Source: Flammeovirgaceae bacterium
GTDB taxonomy: Bacteria > Bacteroidota > Bacteroidia > Cytophagales > MED-G16
DNA length: 6,607 nucleotides
Assembly: GCA_002702205.1 (NCBI GenBank)
Contig: NZYP01000048.1
Coordinates: forward strand, 1-6,607
Reading direction: 5' to 3'
Below are positions 6,210-6,607 of the stretch, piece by piece. The notes beneath the pieces are model-generated. The model did no database searches, was not told the DNA's origin, and saw only the letters and a program-made list of their open reading frames with translations. The position numbers and the translations under genes were made by a program. Numbering within the stretch: position 1 is the stretch's first letter; each line of letters opens with the position of its first letter.

Positions 6210-6607
6210 TCAGATTTGGATTTAATATGAACATCTCTTTGAGGGAATGGAATTTTAATATTATTATCTCTAAACTTTTGAAAAATTGCATAATTAATCT
6301 CACTTCTTATAAATTCTGGCTTGTCAGTGTGAGAAGAAGTCCAAATCCCTAATTTAAAGTCAAGAGAGCTATCTCCAAATTTTTCGAAAAATACTTTAGG
6401 TTTTGGTTCTTTCTGGACATTTGGATTTTCGTCAGCCACCTCTAATAAAAGTTTTTTTATAATTTCAGGATCTTCCTCATAACTTACACCTACAGGTAAT
6501 CTAAATCTAACAATTCTGTTATTATGACTCCAGTTTATGACTTGACTAGAAATAAATTCAGAATTAGGAACAATAATAGAAATGTTATCATTTGTAACAA
6601 TAGTGGT
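6206..6607 (-). CDS. MscS-type mechanosensitive channel, C-terminal 133 residues
   Basis: The frame is open from the right edge to TGA at 6208-6206. The fragment starts T-T-I-V-T-N-D-N and continues I-I-V-P-N-S-E-F-I-S-S-Q-V-I-N-W (residues 11-26 of the fragment), the characteristic end of the MscS beta domain. The C-terminal alpha/beta domain follows, with R-F-R-L-P-V-G-V-S-Y at 34-43, a lysine-rich helix, P-K-V-F-F-E-K-F-G-D-S-S-L-D-F at 70-84, and the terminal N-I-K-I-P-F-P-Q-R-D-V-H-I at 116-128. MscS channels sit in the inner membrane and open under tension to release solutes on osmotic downshock. The pore helices are outside the window, so channel subtype cannot be judged. An internal GTG at 6439-6437 is not the true start, because family sequence continues upstream of it. 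The DinB-like gene follows with a 4-nt overlap. Confidence 0.93.
   Translation of the reverse strand, partial: TTIVTNDNISIIVPNSEFISSQVINWSHNNRIVRFRLPVGVSYEEDPEIIKKLLLEVADENPNVQKEPKPKVFFEKFGDSSLDFKLGIWTSSHTDKPEFIRSEINYAIFQKFRDNNIKIPFPQRDVHIKSKSE

Noticed and set aside
6206..6439. A separate 77-residue protein starting at GTG 6439-6437
   Set aside because: The same frame is open to the window edge and its upstream part encodes the MscS beta domain, so this GTG is an internal valine codon.

Overview
The window looks like chromosomal DNA from a member of the Bacteroidota, most likely a marine flavobacterium. This rests on the AT-rich composition, short AT-rich leaders without clear Shine-Dalgarno sequences, signal peptides ending in S-Q, and protein families typical of that group (FG-GAP_2 propeller, CBM9-like/DUF5916 outer-membrane protein, secreted DinB-like protein). 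The taxonomic call comes from family resemblance, not from a marker gene.

Layout from left to right. (1) Positions 1-1436, minus strand: the N-terminal 478 residues of an exported protein. It has a signal peptide, a seven-bladed FG-GAP/integrin-alpha-type beta-propeller and the start of a Calx-beta-like domain; the C-terminus lies outside the window. Five blades are encoded by a tandem DNA repeat with an exact 168-bp period. (2) A 159-bp divergent spacer. (3) 1596-3806, plus strand: a complete 736-residue exported protein with a CBM9-like N-terminal domain and a DUF5916 outer-membrane barrel. (4) 3840-4355, minus strand: a long-chain flavodoxin, convergent with the previous gene. (5) An 89-bp divergent spacer with a 16-bp perfect inverted repeat. 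(6) 4445-5620, plus strand: an acyl-CoA dehydrogenase closely resembling glutaryl-CoA dehydrogenase, but with Gln where the catalytic Glu should be. (7) 5640-6209, minus strand: a secreted DinB-fold protein. It overlaps by 4 nt (ATGA) the end of (8), an MscS-type mechanosensitive channel that runs off the right edge.

The genes do not form one pathway. The two left-hand genes are cell-surface proteins. The middle pair are flavoproteins of electron transfer and acyl-CoA metabolism. The right-hand pair are envelope proteins that are very probably co-transcribed. I see no RNA gene, mobile element, CRISPR array or clear multi-gene defence or biosynthetic system. The most unusual observations are the altered active site of the acyl-CoA dehydrogenase, the highly regular blade amplification, and the translational coupling of a mechanosensitive channel to a secreted DinB-like protein.
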